Shown: positions 61,698 to 64,000 of the stretch, in pieces
How the letters are laid out: each line of letters begins with the position of its first letter
Numbering within the stretch: the first letter of the stretch is position 1
Source: Azophilus sp965220425
GTDB taxonomy: Bacteria > Pseudomonadota > Gammaproteobacteria > Pseudomonadales > Azotimanducaceae
Length of the DNA stretch: 64,000 nucleotides
Assembly: GCA_965220425.1 (NCBI GenBank)
Contig: OZ244830.1
Coordinates: 2,356,001-2,420,000 of the forward strand
Direction: 5' to 3'
Made by a program: the position numbers and the translations under genes
Notes under the pieces: generated by a model
The model's input: the letters and a program-made list of their open reading frames with translations, nothing else
Database searches by the model: none
Told to the model about the DNA's origin: nothing

Positions 61698-62394
61698 TTC
61701 CGGCGATACGGCCGCTCCGGTCATCTGCGTGGACGGTCCGGGCGGGTCCGGCAAGAGCACCTTGTCTGCACGGCTTGCCGAGTCGCTCCGTTGGAACCGG
61801 CTCGACAGCGGCGCGCTGTATCGAGCTGTCGCCGCCTCGGCGCTCGAACGGGGATTGAGCCTGGAGAACCGGGAGGCGCTCGTGGAGTTCGCAACCCGGC
61901 TGGATACCGGGTTCGAAGGTACTCACCCGGCCGTACCGGGCAAGGCGCGGCGCCTGGACATGCGCTCGGAGCGGGTGGGCGCGGCCGCATCGACCATCGC
62001 CGCGTACCCGGAATTGCGTGACGTTATCCTGACCGGGCAACGCGCGGCACGGCGGCCGCCGGGCCTGGTTGCGGACGGCCGCGACATGGGCACGATCGTA
62101 TTCCCGGACGCGGCGTTGAAGATATTCCTGGACGCGAGCCCGGGGGTGCGCGCGGAACGCCGCAATAAGCAATTGAAAAACAAAGGCTTGAATGTTAATT
62201 TTCGCGCTATTCTCGCCGGCATTCAGGAACGGGATGCGCGAGATAGGGAGCGCGCTGCCGCACCGTTGAGACAGGCCGAGGACGCCATCGTCATCGACAG
62301 CACGGCAATGAGCCTGGAAGAAGTGCTCGGGCGAGCGTTGGCGCTTGCCAGCGAGCGGGGTCTTGCAGCCGGACCGGCGCCGCGCATGACATGA
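61687..62394 (+). CDS. cmk: Cytidylate kinase
   Basis: A 235-residue nucleoside monophosphate kinase phosphorylating CMP and dCMP. P-loop GPGGSGKSTLSARL, CMP-binding SGALYRAVAASAL, and the insert/lid GLVADGRDMGTIVFPDAALK are typical. Length matches the family (227 in E. coli). ATG 61687 lies within the tyrA stop region. The gene ends 99 bp before rpsA. Confidence 0.95.
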   Translation: MTPDSGDTAAPVICVDGPGGSGKSTLSARLAESLRWNRLDSGALYRAVAASALERGLSLENREALVEFATRLDTGFEGTHPAVPGKARRLDMRSERVGAAASTIAAYPELRDVILTGQRAARRPPGLVADGRDMGTIVFPDAALKIFLDASPGVRAERRNKQLKNKGLNVNFRAILAGIQERDARDRERAAAPLRQAEDAIVIDSTAMSLEEVLGRALALASERGLAAGPAPRMT

Positions 62395-62400
62395 ACGAAC

Positions 62401-62456
62401 GGGTCTTGCGACCCATGCAACGAGGACTTGCCGCACCCGGGGCCGGCTTTCCCGGC
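62401..62456 (+). promoter_or_regulatory. rpsA leader with two short hairpins
   Basis: Two stems occur in the 99-bp gap between cmk and rpsA: GGGTC/GACCC (62401-62414) and GCCGG/CCGGC (62442-62456). E. coli rpsA has a structured leader used for S1 autoregulation, so these may play a like role; the match is structural only. Confidence 0.3.
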
Positions 62457-62493
62457 GCAAGGACGATTAAGCGGCAGGAGATTGACGGATACA

Positions 62494-64000
62494 TGAGCGA
62501 AAGTTTTGCGGAGTTGTTTGAGGAGAGCCTTGAAACCATCGAGATGGAACCCGGTTCCATCGTTACCGGAACGGTGGTGGACATCGACAATGAACGGGTC
62601 GTCGTTCACGCCGGCCTCAAATCGGAAGGCAATATCCCCAAGAATCAGTTTCTGAACGAAACCGGGGACTTCAGTTTGACCATCGGCGACCAGGTCAAGG
62701 TGGTCATGGAAATCGTCGACGACGGCAGCGGCGAGACCAGGATGTCGCGGGAGAAGGCCCGCCGTGCCGAATCCTGGCAGATGCTCGAGGAAGCCTTCTC
62801 GAACAACGAAGTCGTCAAGGGCGCCATAAACGGCAAGGTCAAGGGCGGGTTCACCGTCGACATCAGCGACATCCGCACCTTCCTGCCCGGCTCCCTGGTG
62901 GACATCCGGCCGTTGCGGGAAACGGCGCACCTGGAAGGCAAACCGCTCGAGTTCAAGGTCATCAAGCTCGACCAGAAACGCAACAACGTAGTGGTTTCCA
63001 GGCGCGCGGTGCTCGAACAGGAGAACAGCGAAGAGCGCGAGGCGCTGCTCGCCTCCCTCGAAGAGGGGCAGACCCTGAAGGGCATCGTCAAGAATCTCAC
63101 CGACTACGGCGCATTCGTCGACCTGGGCGGCGTCGACGGGCTCCTGCATATCACCGACATGGCCTGGCGGCGTATCCGCCACCCCAGCGAGATGGTCAAT
63201 GTCGGCGATGAGGTCGATGTCCGGATTCTCAAGTTCGACCGGGAAAAGAACCGGGTGAGCCTCGGCATGAAACAGCTCGGCGACGATCCCTGGGTGGAGT
63301 TGACGCGCCGCTATCCGGAAGGCTCCCGGGTGATGTCGACCGTGACCAACCTCACCGACTACGGTTGCTTCGCCGAGATCGAGGAAGGCGTGGAAGGGCT
63401 CGTCCATGTTTCCGAGATGGACTGGACCAACAAGAACATCCACCCATCCAAGGTCGTCAATGCGGGCGACAAGGTGGAAGTCATGGTCCTCGACATCGAC
63501 GAGGAGCGGCGGCGTATTTCGCTCGGCATCAAGCAGTGCCGGCCCAATCCGTGGGAAGAATTTGCCGTCAATCGCAAGAAGGGCGAGCGGGTCACCGGCA
63601 AGATCAAGTCCATCACCGACTTCGGCATCTTTATCGGGCTCGAAGGCGATATCGACGGGCTTGTGCATCTCTCCGACGTTTCCTGGAAGGAGCCCGGAGA
63701 GACGGCGGTACGGCGTTATAGCAAGGGCGAGGAGATCGAAACCGTCATCCTGTCCATCGATCCGGATCGCGAGCGTATTTCGCTGGGCATCAAGCAACTC
63801 GACCAGGATGCGTTCACCGACTACATCGCGGCCAACGAAAGGGGCTCCATCGTCCAGGGTGTGGTGGTAGCGCTCGAGCCGAAGGAAGCGGAGTTGAAAC
63901 TCGCCGAAGATGTCACCGGCATTCTAAAAGCATCCGAGATCGGTTTTGACCGGGTGGAGGACACGCGCAAGGAGTTGTCCGAAGGCCAGCAGGTCGAGGT
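62494..64000 (+). CDS. rpsA: 30S ribosomal protein S1, 3' end outside window
   Basis: RNA-binding ribosomal protein that helps recruit mRNA. The visible 502 residues hold four complete S1 motifs and parts of two more: IVTGTVVDIDNERVVVHAGL, GGFTVDISDIRTFLPGS, GIVKNLTDYGAFVDLGGVDG, TVTNLTDYGCFAEIEEGVEG, GKIKSITDFGIFIGLEGDID, and a later one at VQGVVVALEPKE. The start MSESFAELFEESLETIEMEPG is normal for gammaproteobacterial S1. The frame is open at 64000. Confidence 0.96.

Overview
The window is GC-rich chromosomal DNA from a proteobacterium, most likely an uncultured gammaproteobacterium. The strongest evidence is the block mtaD-ubiG (minus strand) followed by gyrA-serC-pheA-hisC-tyrA-cmk-rpsA (52.4-64 kb), which matches the Pseudomonas-type order except that no aroA lies between tyrA and cmk. 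A mevalonate-type isoprenoid module (idi, HMG-CoA reductase/mevalonate kinase) is unusual for this group and may have been acquired.

Left third (0-25.7 kb). A truncated transposase is followed by isoprenoid genes: type I idi, a single-chain HMG-CoA reductase-mevalonate kinase fusion, and on the other strand the squalene genes hpnC-hpnD-hpnE. Between them lie an MpaB/Lcp-like oxygenase, an MMPL/RND exporter, a LolA-like lipoprotein-sorting protein and an outer-membrane barrel, which look like one envelope lipid-transport set. Next come an aromatic amino acid decarboxylase, an RseA-N/VUT fusion protein, a beta-lactamase-fold serine hydrolase, a lysine 2,3-aminomutase-family radical SAM enzyme, tesB, a sulfotransferase-like gene beside a class IV aminotransferase, a secreted duplicated-domain protein and dinB.

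Accessory island (about 26-34.3 kb). It holds a Uma2 nuclease-fold gene, two tandem TIR-only genes, an intact IS, a PIN toxin/fusion antitoxin pair, a deleted inverted copy of the same IS, tRNA-Arg(ACG), an aldo/keto reductase, a GYD-domain pseudogene with one amber codon, a metallo-hydrolase fragment and a second VapBC pair with its own promoter and operator.

Right-centre (34.3-54.4 kb). Here are an ornithine cyclodeaminase-family gene, a CusCBA-type metal efflux operon with a small leader protein, a sodium:solute symporter with a 43-residue membrane partner, a secreted PHP phosphodiesterase, the dgcN-dgcA D-glutamate pair, rluB, an ECF sigma factor coupled to a membrane VWA protein, ubiG and mtaD.

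The most unusual feature is the repeat content. One family of 350-400 bp elements has 34-bp terminal inverted repeats ending in CTAG and carries a 45-bp tandem repeat. The same 45-bp unit forms the in-frame N-terminal extension of the LolA-like protein. One element supplies the hpnD stop codon and another sits just upstream of gyrA. A second family, with an inverted repeat of the form TTGGTGAGnnATGCGGG, overlaps the idi start codon and has half-copies on both sides of kamA. Taken together, terminal-inverted-repeat elements appear to be trimming and re-wiring housekeeping genes here.
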